Below are positions 1 to 11,516 of a DNA stretch of 64,000 bases, one piece after another. The DNA comes from Cantharellus purpuraceus (taxonomy: Eukaryota; Basidiomycota; Agaricomycetes; Cantharellales; Hydnaceae). The stretch covers positions 372,001-436,000 of the forward strand of contig JALBUN010000004.1 in NCBI GenBank assembly GCA_025174535.1. The letters are read 5' to 3'. Position 1 is the stretch's first letter, and the number at the start of each line of letters is the position of its first letter. The notes beneath the pieces were generated by a model that was not told the origin of the DNA, did not search any database, and was given only the letters and a program-made list of their open reading frames with translations. The position numbers and the translations under genes were made by a program.

Positions 1-1037
1 CACCACAGTTCGAAGTGCACGTTCACAAGCGGGGGAAGGAGGAACGACACCTACCGTTAAAAGATGGTGAGTGCTCAGACAGACGACCTACTCAAATGAA
101 AGATGAGCTCACCATCATCCCAAATCACGCCCCAAGTAGGTTTCTTATTAGATAAGTTAACCGTCCGCCAAGGCATAGGATGGCACTGTTACGATCGTGA
201 AAAACAGCCCTCCATACCATACAAGAAACTGTTTACAGAATAATCATACTCCCAAGGTTTCATTGAAACAACTGCTTTCCAAAAGGTCTCTAAATCCTCA
301 AGTGTTCTCGTCATAGGGGATGCAACCGGAGGCACTCCCTCCTGGCCTGGTATACTGCTAATGCCACCGGTTTTGGGAAATCTTCCTGTAGAAGATCTTA
401 TGGTATATATCCCAGAGAAATGGGCGGGTATGCGTACGGAGCCTGCGACATCCGTGCCTATACCGATACGAGAACCACCAAACGCGAGCAGGGCCGCCTC
501 ACCACCACTAGACCCCCCAGGGGTATGGGTGTGCACATGAGGGTTCTTCGTCACGCCAAAAACGGACGAATGAGATTCAAACGACAAAAGCGTAATGGGG
601 CTTGTGGTTTTGACATACGGGACTGCTCCTGCGTCCCTTAGAAGTCTGACAATTGCCGACTCATTCTCATGAGGCTTTCCGGTCCAAGACGAGTACCCGA
701 CGCAGGCGTCGTAGCCCTTGACGACGATGGTGTCCTTCATGGACACAGGAACTCCTGCAAGAGGTCCCGCTTTGTTGGCGGATCGGGCCCAGTCTTCAGC
801 GTCGGCGATCATGACTTCGGCGAGGCAATTAGTGGCTTCATGAGCCTTTAGTGCTTTCTTTCCATAAGAATGGAGAATGTCAAGAGGGTCCCAAGTTCCA
901 GAATGAACTTTTTGAACGAGTTCAGAAACAGGTGTGGCCAATACGGTGATGTCAGAGGCTGTCAGCGCCTGATGGTATAGAGAAGGAAGGGTGGATATCC
1001 TTTGTGCACGCTCGCGCTGTTTTCGATTGCTGCACAC
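1..1037 (-). CDS. Amidase (amidase signature family), partial at the window edge
   Basis: The family hydrolyses amide bonds of small or fatty amides. Visible exons read 237-1037, 113-185 and 1-50 (continuing off the edge), joined by short GT-AG introns that keep the frame. All parts of the Ser-cisSer-Lys triad are present: the lysine in VSMKDTIV, the cis-serine in GGSSGGE and the nucleophile in TDVAGSVRIPA. After the first join the protein continues with CHPMPWRTVNL and then WDDG-VVPPSPACERAL, both typical of fungal amidases. Only about the first 320 residues are in the window. The ATG at 1037 may not be the true start: an acceptor-like CAG lies just inside it and a short first exon could sit near 1130. 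No signal peptide is visible, so a cytosolic enzyme is likely. The exact substrate cannot be read from sequence. Confidence 0.88.
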
Positions 1038-1608
1038 ACATTAACGCAATTAGAACATCAGCCTTGGAAGGATTGAAGGAAAATGAATAATTCTACTAGC
1101 CTTGCTTTGCGGTATCCCAGGAAGAAAGCCATAATAGTCAGTACATGCAACAACTGCGCAATGGGGTATGATAACACCTCAGCGAGATTCCCACACTTAG
1201 TATATATTGAATAAGTACCTTGTGTAATAACTAATGCGGGTCAATACTGGTCTAATACAAGGGAAGTGACTACGTACCACCCCAGTGAGATTCCTTCACT
1301 GAGGTGTCGTGAAATTCTCTTTCGACTTATATCCCTTGCCAGCGACAGACCTGAACGCACGGACCCTCGTTCGGGCTTATGCAATGGCCGCATTCCCAAC
1401 GGTACAGATGAATCATGTTCTGATACAGCAGTCTCGAATTGCCGCCGGTGCCTTGAGGTCGCTCGGGTAAAAGAAAGTGTGTCACAGTCACAGTCGCAGT
1501 GACTAAGGACATACCTCCCACACGACTTCGACGACCTTCTTTGGCTCTACCCTTCTCCACCCTCGTTCTCCTCTGCGGCCTCGGTCACTGAGCTCTACAG
1601 GTAAAAAG
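1038..1608. other. Intergenic region between divergent genes
   Basis: This is the shared 5' side of the minus-strand amidase and the plus-strand DUF7137-like gene. It may hold a first amidase exon near 1130 and a first exon or leader of the plus gene. A hydrophobic signal-like stretch can be read at 1511-1590 in another frame, but I see no ATG or splice that joins it cleanly. Confidence 0.4.
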
Positions 1609-2491
1609 ATGGCCATATCATCTCTTCATACACCAGCTCCTCACGTCGTCCACCAATTCCGGCCACGCCAGCAACAAGGGGGAGGCGGCAACGGAGGCAG
1701 CACTAACTCCCAAGCCTCATCCAACTCGAATTCACAGTCTGGCTCGAACGCGAATTCGCAGTCCTCAGGATCACAGTCCGCGTCCAACTCACAGTCCGGA
1801 TCAAGCGCAGCTTCTAGTTCTAGTTCGTCTGCTATCAGTATCCCAATCACAGCACCGGCGGGTGGTGTACAATTCACGCAACCACCCCAAACGGCTGCAG
1901 CGTCATTCTATAAGATCGCACCGTCGCAACTAATCACATTCGGATGGAACCTCACGAGTCTCAGCATTACCCCCACGGCGCTGACAGTATCTGCATTCTG
2001 TTCTGCAAACGGCAACAGTTACCCTGTTGGCCCGACGGATGGCGTAATTCCCGGAACTGCTACACAAGTAAGGCCTCTTAATGAAGTCGGAGAAACACGA
2101 GATGTACTGACTATACGTCAACACAGGTCGTATGGGATCCTTATAGTTACCAGCAAGCCCACCCAACGCAGCCACTCATAATTGCTTCTTACACGCTTCA
2201 AATTATGGATAACCACGGTCTGACGCAGGTCCCCGCGCCAGGCCGGTTCGCCCCCAACACTCAAATGACTTTCGCACTATATAAACCGCAGTCATACACC
2301 CCCCTTGCCAGTAAGATATTTGTGCTTTTGTTCGTCCCGCACCCGATTAAATCTTCTGCACGGCAGGTTGGACGTGCAGCGGCTGCTCTGGCGCTTCACT
2401 CTCAGCAACAGCTCATCCGGTCTTCATTTCTCTCTTAGTCACATTTCTCGCTATGATCCTCAGTGGCTGGGGTATCCTCCGAAGACGGTAG
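1609..2491 (+). CDS. DUF7137-like Ser/Asn-rich protein with a C-terminal membrane anchor
   Basis: Three exons fit: 1609-2067, 2127-2310 and 2367-2491. The protein starts with a Gly/Gln and Ser/Asn/Gln-rich low-complexity segment, roughly residues 20-85. A compact domain follows, beginning GGVQFTQPPQTAAASFYKIA and containing FGWNLTSLSITP and VVWDPYSY. The last exon gives a short Ser/Gly linker and a hydrophobic helix (ISLLVTFLAMILSGWGIL) ending in RRR at the stop, as in a type I anchor with a tiny cytoplasmic tail. I recall this order from fungal proteins annotated DUF7137, whose function is unknown; a cell-surface or secretory-pathway place is inferred. With ATG 1609 the protein lacks a signal peptide, so an upstream first exon may be missing from this model. 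Confidence 0.72.
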
Positions 2492-3432
2492 ACCATCATG
2501 ATTTCACCGTCCTTTGTCCAACAAGTCCAGTGGGCCAGCAGAGGACGGGAAGTTGGTCCGATGCGAAGATGGGTTATTAGTTTCTTCTTTAGAGGGTATC
2601 TATGACGATATGCATAAGCCTGCTGTGCATGAGGGCTCGGACTCTTTCCTTCGTCTTGACATTCATTCCACGTTATAAACCATTGGACTCCTTACACCAT
2701 ACCGTTCCCATATTCACATGCACTGCATCCACGTCCGCGTCCGCATTATACTTTCACCTCCCCATAAGTAGCTGTAGCGGATGGACTATCCTTGGGGTAA
2801 TGATACATTTGGCGTGACCTGCGTGCTGTGATGGCCTCAATTCTTTGCCAGAGAGAGGCAGACAGCATCAACTGACGGAGTTTGAACTCGCACGATTTCT
2901 TGTCGGACAGTGGCGGACAAAGCTGCATTAGGACTAGCTCGCATCGCATGCAACGCCTGAAGACAGGCGATATTGGAGTATTACTTCAATAGATCCTATC
3001 CCTCAAACACATCTGTTAGCCGAGGGAGAGGATGAGTGGGTGGAAAGATGTCCAAGGAAGGTATGGGTGAACGAGTCACTGACGGTGATAGCAACAGAAA
3101 GACGTATTTAAGCCAGGAAAACCCATCAATTAGTCAATCTTTCCGGACTGCCCCCTATGTCAGCATCTGGATTAAGAAACCTGACGCTTGCCGACGCGGA
3201 CAAAAGTATCTGCCAATCGTTTGATGCGTCAAGCCATTTAAATGATATCTGCCTCTCGACAACGGAACGTCTTGCCAACCCGGCCGCTTAATATACACCT
3301 GCGATGCGACGACAGCGCTGCCTGAAAGGCGGTGATCACAAATGGGGATTGCTTCATATTAGGAGATATATATTTCATCAAGCCCCGAGTCTGCAACGAG
3401 TGCTACCCACCCAGATAGGCCTTCGACACAGA
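2492..3432. other. Gene-poor spacer and upstream region of membrane gene copy A
   Basis: No coding region is convincing. The segment from about 3020 to 3130 resembles the segment from about 6110 to 6210, so the tandem duplication of the next gene includes upstream sequence. An AT-rich TATA-like stretch lies near 3362-3376. Confidence 0.5.
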
Positions 3433-4856
3433 ATGTCTGTTGACCAGCTACCTATATTCCCTCAGGGCGCAGAATGCTCGCAGCTTCATGACAAGCACAC
3501 ATGTCCTATAACGGGCGACATGATTTCATATCTTAATCTGTCAACTGGATTTCATGAGTACTTTCCAGCGTATTGCTTGAACCCCCCGGCGGATGACGGC
3601 TGTCCCTATGGATTTTGCCCCAACCCAGATATTGGAGGTATCTATTCCAATTTTAATGTTACATAAACAGCTCCCTCAAAGGTTCTTCGATGCAGGGCCT
3701 CTCGTTCGAATATCTGCCTATCTCACTAATCTTTTCGTTGGTGTGTACAAAATGCATTGATGCGTCTTGCCTCCATATTCATCTCCTCTTCCAGCCATCC
3801 TAATCTTTCACAATCACGAAGATCTCCAAGAATCATTCTGGTCACAGATATTGACTGTGTATTCCCTCCTCATAACTTGCGGCATCTCCATAATTCAACG
3901 CCAACTAACTCGCATTCATGCAATCCTCGCGACAGCGACTGCTGGATCTCCTCTGAGCCTCTACATCACTATTTATGCCATACGGTCAATTTGGGGAGAT
4001 GCCAATCGCTTGGCCCATATTATCGGCCCTAATCATGTCGTTCCGCGAATCATCGTGTTAATAGCGCTCGGTATTTGGATTGGTCTGGTCATATACATCA
4101 TGCTTCCCTCAAACCTATCCTACTTCACGCAATTCTCCTGCGAGCAACAGACAGACCAAGTTCTGATTAAATACTTTTTCTTCCTACCGATTGCGCTCTT
4201 CGCCAGTGGATTTACCCCATTGGGCCAGGTGATTGTGACGCTACCCCTCCAGCTCGCAATATTATCCTGGATAATCGCCATCTGGCTCAGGAGGAGGGAG
4301 ATATGGCCGAGAGGAGAAAAGTATTCATTCCGCTTTCGGAGGGTCTGGTGAGTATCATGGCTCTGGTTCCATGAAGTACTCAATTGGGTGTCACTAGGCG
4401 AGTGGTCGGCGATAATTATCCCTTCGTACGATTCCTATCAATCGTATTCATACCGTTTGTCTATTGGGTATGTATCATTGAAGTCGGCACCTTTGCCTCC
4501 AACGACGATCGCTTCACGGCATCATTTGGTCAGGTAAGTCTCTGTCTTGAAAGTCGTTTGGAACATGATATGACATTTAAGACAACGTTGTATAGGTGCT
4601 TGCGATGTTTGTAACCCTACCCCCCCTCTGTCAAGTACTGATGCTCGCACCCCGTTGCGGCCGCTGGTTCATTGACTTGACGTGGGTTCGGCTCCTTACT
4701 TGTCGGCGCCGGATACAGCAACGCAGGAGCTCCTCGATGGATGTACCGCTAGTGCTTAGCCTTCCCAAGAGATATGATGAGGAAAACGCCAAAAGGGAAC
4801 CGTTACTTGATACTGACGATGACTATAAAGCAGAGCCAATGAGCGAACACTCTTAA
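3433..4856 (+). CDS. Polytopic membrane protein, tandem copy A
   Basis: Five exons fit: 3433-3637, 3696-3740, 3795-4347, 4398-4533 and 4596-4856, together 399 codons plus stop. The N-terminal exon carries a Cys-rich ectodomain-like part (CPITGDMISYLNL, YCLNPPADDGCPYGFCPN). About six or seven hydrophobic segments follow, including ILTVYSLLITCGISII, IIVLIALGIWIGLVIYIML and ILSWIIAIWL. The tail is charged (CRRRIQQRRSSS, then acidic) and cytosolic by the positive-inside rule. The in-frame ATG at 3304 is a possible earlier start, but similarity to the second copy is clear only from the Cys-rich part on. I recognise it as an uncharacterised basidiomycete membrane family and give it no function. Compared with copy B it has a longer C-terminus. 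Confidence 0.78.
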
Positions 4857-6594
4857 TGGGAAGAGGTATCATTGGTGTTGGTAAAGCAATTCTGCACACT
4901 AGTAGCAAAATTTAGATCGGAAGATGTGTGTACTCGGAGTCACTAGTTTGTATGCTATTCAGAGTGTTGAAGATGGAGCTGCCTCGATACGTTTACTGTG
5001 ACTTAAACTTTACACATCAGCAGCTGCGTCTTGTATCAGTCTTTACTAGCCAATCGGCTTTCCTTCCAGTAAACTACTCGGGAATGTCGGGAATCGGATC
5101 CCTTCATACATAGGGATCCAAGTCTGTGAGACTTGGATATTTGCAACCACTGTCAAGCACAATGATTTCAATGAATATCACAAAATAAACCTGAAATGGT
5201 ACGCTTCCGAGTCACCTCCGGCGAGGGGCGCCCTCTGGAGTCTATCGCATATGGGCGCTTGGTGATCAAATTTGAAGAGATGTCAGAGGTGGTAATTGCA
5301 TTGAATCGTGTCGAAGAGAGATAGGTAATGGAATGGGGAAAACCCGTGTTACGAGCGGAAGCTCAGATCAGCTGGGAGAGATACAACCGCCATAGCATTA
5401 TTTGTTTGACCGCCTGGTACAAAAAGTACATCGCCACTTTGTTTATATTTGTACTGACTTTTGGCTGAACGCGCATGTCCAGCGCCCGATGAACCCATCT
5501 CAACAATTAGAATAGTGAATTTTGGGGACATGTGTTACGAGCGGAAACTCAGATATGTAGGACTAACCGCCTGGTACAACATATATGACTACTTTGTTTG
5601 TAGTGACTTTTGGCTGAACGCACATGTCTGGTAGCGCACAAGCAACCCATCTCACCAACGTGTTCTTAGACACAGCCTACCAACTACCGCTCAAAGCGAG
5701 GGTGATACTAGAGCGTGCCCATCAATGGGCAACCGTGCTTTCGATGACTATAGATACAGATGTCTAATATAACAACCTGCAATCACCGGCTTCAGTGTTT
5801 TGCCTTCTTGCTAAATCTCGACCTCGTGCATATCAGCTAAAAGTATGTCGATCGACCCAAGTACAACGGGGACCCGCCCAGGCGCCCAGTGACCGTCATT
5901 GAAAGAATCAATTGAATGAATAGAAGATTCCGACACGACTTGTTGGGATCTTGATTTCAAGAGCTGCAGCAACCAGAGCCATCGTCAAGCGCGTGAACGT
6001 TAACGCGCGCGTCGTAGGTGCTATGGCTACGTAGCGACTTAATCACTCAACACAGCAGCCAAGCGCGTGAACGTCAAACTTGTGATTGATCAAGGCACAA
6101 GGCCTGATGGATAGGATGAGTGGGTGGAACGATGATCAAGGAACAAACCACCTTCAAGGAAAGTCTCTCCGAGTCACCGATAGCAACATAGAGACATATC
6201 AAGCTTTCTATGGTAAACAAGTATACTATAAGTGCTCTCCATGCGGACCTTGGTGCGACTCGCCTCGACTCGCCTAGTAAGTCTACTCAACGCCAAGAGA
6301 AGCGTACACCTCACCCGCATACTTTGTAAACCAGGTAGCCCATGGACAACCCCTATCTGAAACAAAGTTGACTGACACTACAGCAACTATCCATCAATCA
6401 ATTGTCATATCGATGATCTACGAAAACGTTATGCTACGCACCCTGGCGACTGAGAAGGATTTGTATGTGCGATGCGATAGCAGTCTGCTTGAAAGAGGGT
6501 GGTTATAACCGGGGAATACTTCATTTTGAAAGAGATATATTCCATCCCCACGTCTGTGAGCTATCCACCGTCCCAGGCCAACGAGCGACTCAGA
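4857..6594. other. Spacer between the tandem membrane genes
   Basis: No coding region is supported. The spacer holds an imperfect direct repeat at about 5346-5680 and two copies of AAGCGCGTGAACGT near 5988 and 6061. The segment from about 6110 matches the upstream side of copy A. The repeats could be relics of the duplication or of an unidentified mobile element. Confidence 0.55.
5346..5680. repeat. Imperfect direct repeat, two units of about 150-170 bases
   Basis: Unit one starts near 5346 and unit two near 5530. Shared blocks in the same order are GTGTTACGAGCGGAA, CTCAGAT, ACCGCCTGGTACAA, ACTTTGTTT, GACTTTTGGCTGAACGC and ACCCATCTCA. The spacing is about 184 bases, with small insertions and deletions between blocks. 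No terminal inverted repeats or coding region accompany it. Confidence 0.7.
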
Positions 6595-7951
6595 ATGTCA
6601 ATCTTCCCTCTTGGCGCATTAGAATGTTCTGTCAATTTCAACACATCCGCAGAGTGTCCCATAACAAGCGACATGGTTTCATATCTCAACCTGTCACGTG
6701 GATTTCATGATTATTTTCCAGCGTATTGCTTGAACCCCCCATCGAATGACGGCTGTCCCTATGGGTATTGCCCCAACCCAGATATTGGAGGTATCTATTC
6801 TAATTTTGCTGTTACATGAACAACTCCCTCAAAGGTCCTTCGATGTAGGGCCTCTCGTTCGAATTTCTGCCTATGTCACAAATCTTTTCGTCGGTGTGTA
6901 CGATCTGCGTCGACGCGCCTTTCCTCTATGCTCACTTCTTCTTCCAGCAATCCTAATCTTTCACAATCACGAAGAACTCCAAGGAGCATTCTGGTCACAG
7001 ATATTGACTGTATATTCCCTTCTCATAACTTGCGGCATCTCCATAATTCAACGCCAACTAACTCGCATTCATGCAATCCTCGCGACAGCGATTGCTGGAT
7101 CTCCTTTGAATCTCTATATCACAATTTATGCCATACGCTCGATTTGGGGTGATGACCATCTCCTAGCCCCTGTTTTGAAAGGTCATAAAATTTCGCGAGC
7201 CATCGTACTAATAGCATTCGGTATGTGGGTCGGTCTGGTCATCTATATCATACTTCCATCACACCTATCCTTCTTCGCACAATTATCCTGTGAGCAACTA
7301 GGGAACGACGCACTTATTAAATACTTTTACTTCCTACCAATCGTGCTCTTCACCACCGGGTTTTTTTCCAAATTTGGTCGATGGTTTGTGACGATACCCC
7401 TTCAAATCGCAATATTCTCTTGGATAGTCGCCATCTGGCTTAGGAGGAGGGAGATATGGCCGAGGGGAGAAAAATATTCATTCCGCTTTCGGAGAGTCTG
7501 GTGAGTGTCACTGCTCTGGTCCCATAGAGTATTCAAATAAGTTTTGCGCCACTAGGCAAGTCGTTGGTGACAACTATCCCTTTTTACAATTCATGTCAAT
7601 CGTATTCCTACCATTCGGTTACTGGGTATCGATCATTGAAATCGGCACCAGTGTTTCCAACGACGACCACTTCTCGGCAACATTTGGTCAGGTTGGTTTC
7701 TGTCTTGAAACTCGTGTGCAATATAACGTGTCATCTAATACAACGTTGTATAGGTGCTTGCGATGTTTGTAATGCTACCCCCCCTCTTTCAAGCACTGAT
7801 GCTCGCACCCCGTTGCGGCCGCTGGCTCATTGACTTGACGTGGGTTCGGCTCTTCACTTGTCGGCGTCGGAAACAGCAACGCAGGAGCTCCTTAATGGAT
7901 ATCCCACTCAGTACGCGCCTCGAGAGATATGATAACGTCACCAAAAAGTAA
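6595..7951 (+). CDS. Polytopic membrane protein, tandem copy B
   Basis: Five exons fit: 6595-6790, 6849-6893, 6948-7500, 7556-7691 and 7754-7951, giving 375 residues. Exons 2, 3 and 4 are 45, 553 and 136 bases, exactly the lengths in copy A, with introns at the same codons. Cys-rich N-terminal motifs (CPITSDMVSYLNL, DGCPYGYCPN) and the membrane segments are nearly the same, for example IVLIAFGMWVGLVIYIIL. Changes are mostly conservative and the frame is open throughout, so both copies look functional. The C-terminal tail is shorter than in copy A and ends soon after MDIPLSTRLERYDN. An earlier in-frame ATG at 6499 exists, but the better-supported start is 6595 by comparison with copy A. Function unknown. 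Confidence 0.78.
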
Positions 7952-8832
7952 CCATTACTTGATACTCGCGAGCAGTTGATGGGTGACAACCCTTGGAGGT
8001 TTGTGGGGTGACATAAACGGGGGAAAAGGCATCATTGGTGTTGGCAACGACGATCCCGCCACACTGGTAGCCAAAACCTTTTTATTCGAGATTAGAAGTT
8101 TGGTCGGTTGGTCGGCTCTGGAGTCACCAGTTCGTAAATTATTCAGTGTCATGATTCAAACCTAGATGTATACGTCTCATCCATTGTAAACGTAGTAGCT
8201 GTTATTCTGTGCCAGTCTTACTGTTAGTCTTGCCTATATACCACATACCATTTCTTCCATTACATAATCCACCCGGCTGGGGTGTCTAGCCCTTCGAACA
8301 GAGGGATGATCGTCGAGTCCAATACCGTGCGAGCTGACAAATGCAGCACCAACTGTGTCTTTAAATACAAGTCAGGAAGTGCTGGAGTGTCATAGAGTAG
8401 TCAACTTCATTCCTAGCGTAGCGCCATGGACGTCAACATCATTTCGCATAGCCAGCTAAGCCTTACAGTAATCATCATTTTTAATAAGATAAGACTGCGA
8501 GCCCTCTCCTGCGATGCAGCCAGACACGCAAAGCCACCCACGCAACTGGAGTGATGACCAGTAAACAAATGCTCACATCGTCCGTCACTGTAGATGGCGT
8601 GAGAGGCGTGTTATTTATGTAGCTGAGTTTGAGATAAAAACCGCGGGTCCGAATCCCGAGTCCAAACTGAGTTGCAGAAAATTATGTATCCATTTGGTTC
8701 AAGGAAGAGTTGATAATCAAAGCAAGCGTGGCAAACTAGCAGGAGAAAAAGAAAAAGAAATCTAACGAAACACGCAGACGCGGCACGTACAGCGAGCTAA
8801 AATACAACAACATCATAGCGAAGTCCAAGGCA
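7952..8832. other. Intergenic region, no gene seen
   Basis: Shared 3' flank of membrane gene copy B and the minus-strand kinase. A stretch at 8622-8670 resembles a tRNA T-arm inside a small hairpin but does not build a tRNA. Confidence 0.5.
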
Positions 8833-11516
8833 TCACATCCATCGTGACATCCAACGTGAGTCCGTCTCAAAGTCCACATCAAAGGTGATATCCATATCGA
8901 CATCCAACATCTTCCCAGTTCGTCCACCCCCCACGTCAACAAACTTCACGACGTGCGCATCAGCACTCGGCAAGTGCACACCCATCTTCTTTGAGCCCTC
9001 TGCGTTCTCAGGGACCAGCATAGCAGCCGTAGATGATGACCCCTCCGATGGTGTGATCGCGTCACTCTCACCACCCACCGCTGCCTCACCGTCATTGCCA
9101 CCAACACTCCCCTTGGTCCCCTCTCTTGCATCTCGCACGATCCGCCCCGCTTCATCTGCGAAGGCCCGCAAGTCCTGCGTGCCAAAGCCGAGCTCATAGG
9201 CCCGTCGGAGTAGGGCGTCGTGCCGCGATTGGAGGGTCGAGGCCACTACATCTTGTGAAGACTCCAGGGGTAAGATAGCATCGTGACGGGAGCGAATTGT
9301 CGAGGCGGTATCGTGTCGGGTACGGATGGTTGGGGTGGCCTCGTGTCGGGATATAAAGCATTGGGCAAGAGGCAATTGGTGAGTTGAGCAAGTGTAGGTT
9401 GGGGTACAAGCGAAAGGGGAGGGCGCATCGGTGGTAGCAAGAGGTTGTTTGAAGTCGGTCGTGATATGCAGGGTACGGATCGAGAGTTTTGGCTTCAAGG
9501 GTGAAGGTGGGGTTTGAAGGGTTGCGACATTAGGGTGTGGAGGCTGTAGAGGTGAAGGGTTGGCAATGGACGGAGCAGCATCTCGACGCGCAGTGAAGGT
9601 CGAGGCTAGTGGGGACCAGATGTGCGGAGCGGAAAGTTTAGATTCTGTTTTGTGTTCCGTTTTGATCCTCAAACTACGAAAGGACGAGGCGTCATGCTTC
9701 GGCTTGAAATATGCAGGTTTCGTCTCCATGCTTCCTTCGTGTCCTCGATGTGCGGCCAGCGTAGCATGCTCTACTTGGTCTATGTGTCCTCTCTGTCCAC
9801 TGTGTCCAAGATGTCCCAGGGTCGCAAGGCGCGCACAGACATCTGCTCCCCTGATCCTGCCCAAGCTCTTGCCCCATCCTGTCCTCTCGGCCCACTCTCC
9901 CTTCTTCTCCCTCTCATACGCCCTCTCCACATCCCGACCCTTCTCACTTGCCCCCCCATTTGCACCCTCACCATCGTACACCTTCCATGCTCCCAATTTG
10001 CTCGCCCACACCTTCTCAATACAACCCTTCCCACCCTCCAAGCGCTTCTGCACCCTTCGCTCAAGCGACGATCCACGGAAAGACGCGGGAGGCACGTGTA
10101 CAGATGGCGGCGTACAGAGCGTTGCAATGTCGTAAAGGTCGTAAGAAATGCCAGGGTTCATGGGTGGGGTAGGGGTCATGTCTCGGACATCCGCATGCTG
10201 GTTACGCAGCGCAGGAAGTCTACCAGCATGGTGTTTGCCGCCCTTCTGCAAAATGGTGATTTCCACGTGAGGTGAAGGACGTCCAGTTCCACTAAACAAT
10301 GCATCGCTGAGGACTTCCTGGGCTGTAGGTCGCAGCGCAGGATCGAGTGCAAAAAGACGGTGTAGGAGGTTGTCTATGGTAGGTGTCATCGTTTCGACGG
10401 TGTCGTATGGCACGTAGGCTGGGCTGCCAGGGCGAGGAACAGGTGGGTGCTCTATGTCACCCTTCCCAGCGTTCGACTTATGCGCAAGAACATGATCTGT
10501 CTCCACATGCGGCTCATGAGTATGTGGGGCACTGTTCTGACCGAAAGCACCTCCCCATTCCTCCAACTCCCCCACATCAAAAGGCAGCCGCCTCCCCACC
10601 AACGCAAAAAGCACTACCCCGGCGGACCACACATCAGTAGGCAGCGGAAGATGTGGGACACGAGCCCAGAGTTCAGGAGCCTGGTAGTGTGGGCTGCCGT
10701 GGTATACTGTGGAGAGCGAGGAAGGGGTGTGGGTGTGTGAGAGACCAAAGTCAGCAAGTTTGAGGCTGAGAGAGGTGTACGGGGGCGGTAGGGCATCATG
10801 TATGAACGGTTGGGCGTTTTTGGCACTGTGAGAGAGGAGGGACCTGTGTTTGTGGGTACGGTGAATGTAGTTGGCATCAGACTGGAGAACGTCTTTGATA
10901 TCCGGCCCAAAAAGGAATACATTTTCGAGTTTAATATCACGATGAACGATATTGAGGGAGTGGATATGGTCTATGGCGTGCATAAGCTGCGAGAAGAGGT
11001 GGGTGACGACTGGAATGGGGAGAAAGGAAGGGTAGGCCCGGAAGAGATCGAACAGAGTCTTGTTTGGAGCGTGCTCCAGGACCATGTATCTAGTAGGGTG
11101 ACTTTGATGTTAAGTAGGGATAATTGAGTGAGGGAACTGCTCACACGAGATCGCCATGCCCAACGAAATCGTACAACTTGATAATACGCTCATTCGCCGC
11201 CAGCTTCATGAGCAGCACTTCCCGGTGAATGACTGCGTCTGCCAGGTGGAGAGCAGAGAGATCACCGTCAGCTTTAACAAGGAGACCAGTGCGGGAGACA
11301 ATCTTGACAGCGGCCCGGAGAGTGGGGTTCGTGTCATGGGTCGCAAGGCGGACTGTCGCTGGATGAACATCGTATAGGAAACAAGTCAGGGAAAGTAAAA
11401 CAAAAGAACAGACAGGAAGCCATGCAAGGATGGAGACACGCACACGTAGTCCCACTCCCAATAACCTCCTTAGAGATACGCCAATGTCCGACCTGCTTAC
11501 AATACGTGGGGAACAT
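8833..11516 (-). CDS. Serine/threonine protein kinase (CAMK/AGC-like fold) with long C-terminal extension
   Basis: Exons fit at 11444-11516 (5' end uncertain), 11145-11358 and 8833-11089. All key kinase motifs are present: the Gly loop EVIGSGTTSTVRLA across the first splice, the lysine in AAVKIVSR, the alpha-C glutamate in HREVLLMK, the hinge LVYMVLEHAPNKTLFD, the catalytic loop IVHRDIKLENVF, the magnesium motif LADFGLS, then GSPHYQAPELW and TDVWSAGVVLFALV. A long insert sits between HRDIKLEN and DFG. The C-terminal region of some 450 residues is disordered-looking and includes a degenerate repeat around RHEATPTIR/RHDTASTIR/RHDAIL/RHDALL. The kinase fold is intact, so it should phosphorylate Ser/Thr; its pathway is not evident. 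The first ATG may lie further upstream, since an acceptor-like AAGCAG falls at 11493. Confidence 0.85.

Noticed and set aside
8622..8670. tRNA-like T-arm (GGGTCCGAATCCC) in a small hairpin
   Set aside because: No acceptor stem, D-arm or anticodon arm can be folded around it; only a six-base outer stem pairs.
9560..10275. Plus-strand open frames of 191 and 217 codons
   Set aside because: They are antisense to the kinase gene, whose minus-strand frame carries all kinase motifs; they reflect its GC-rich codon use.
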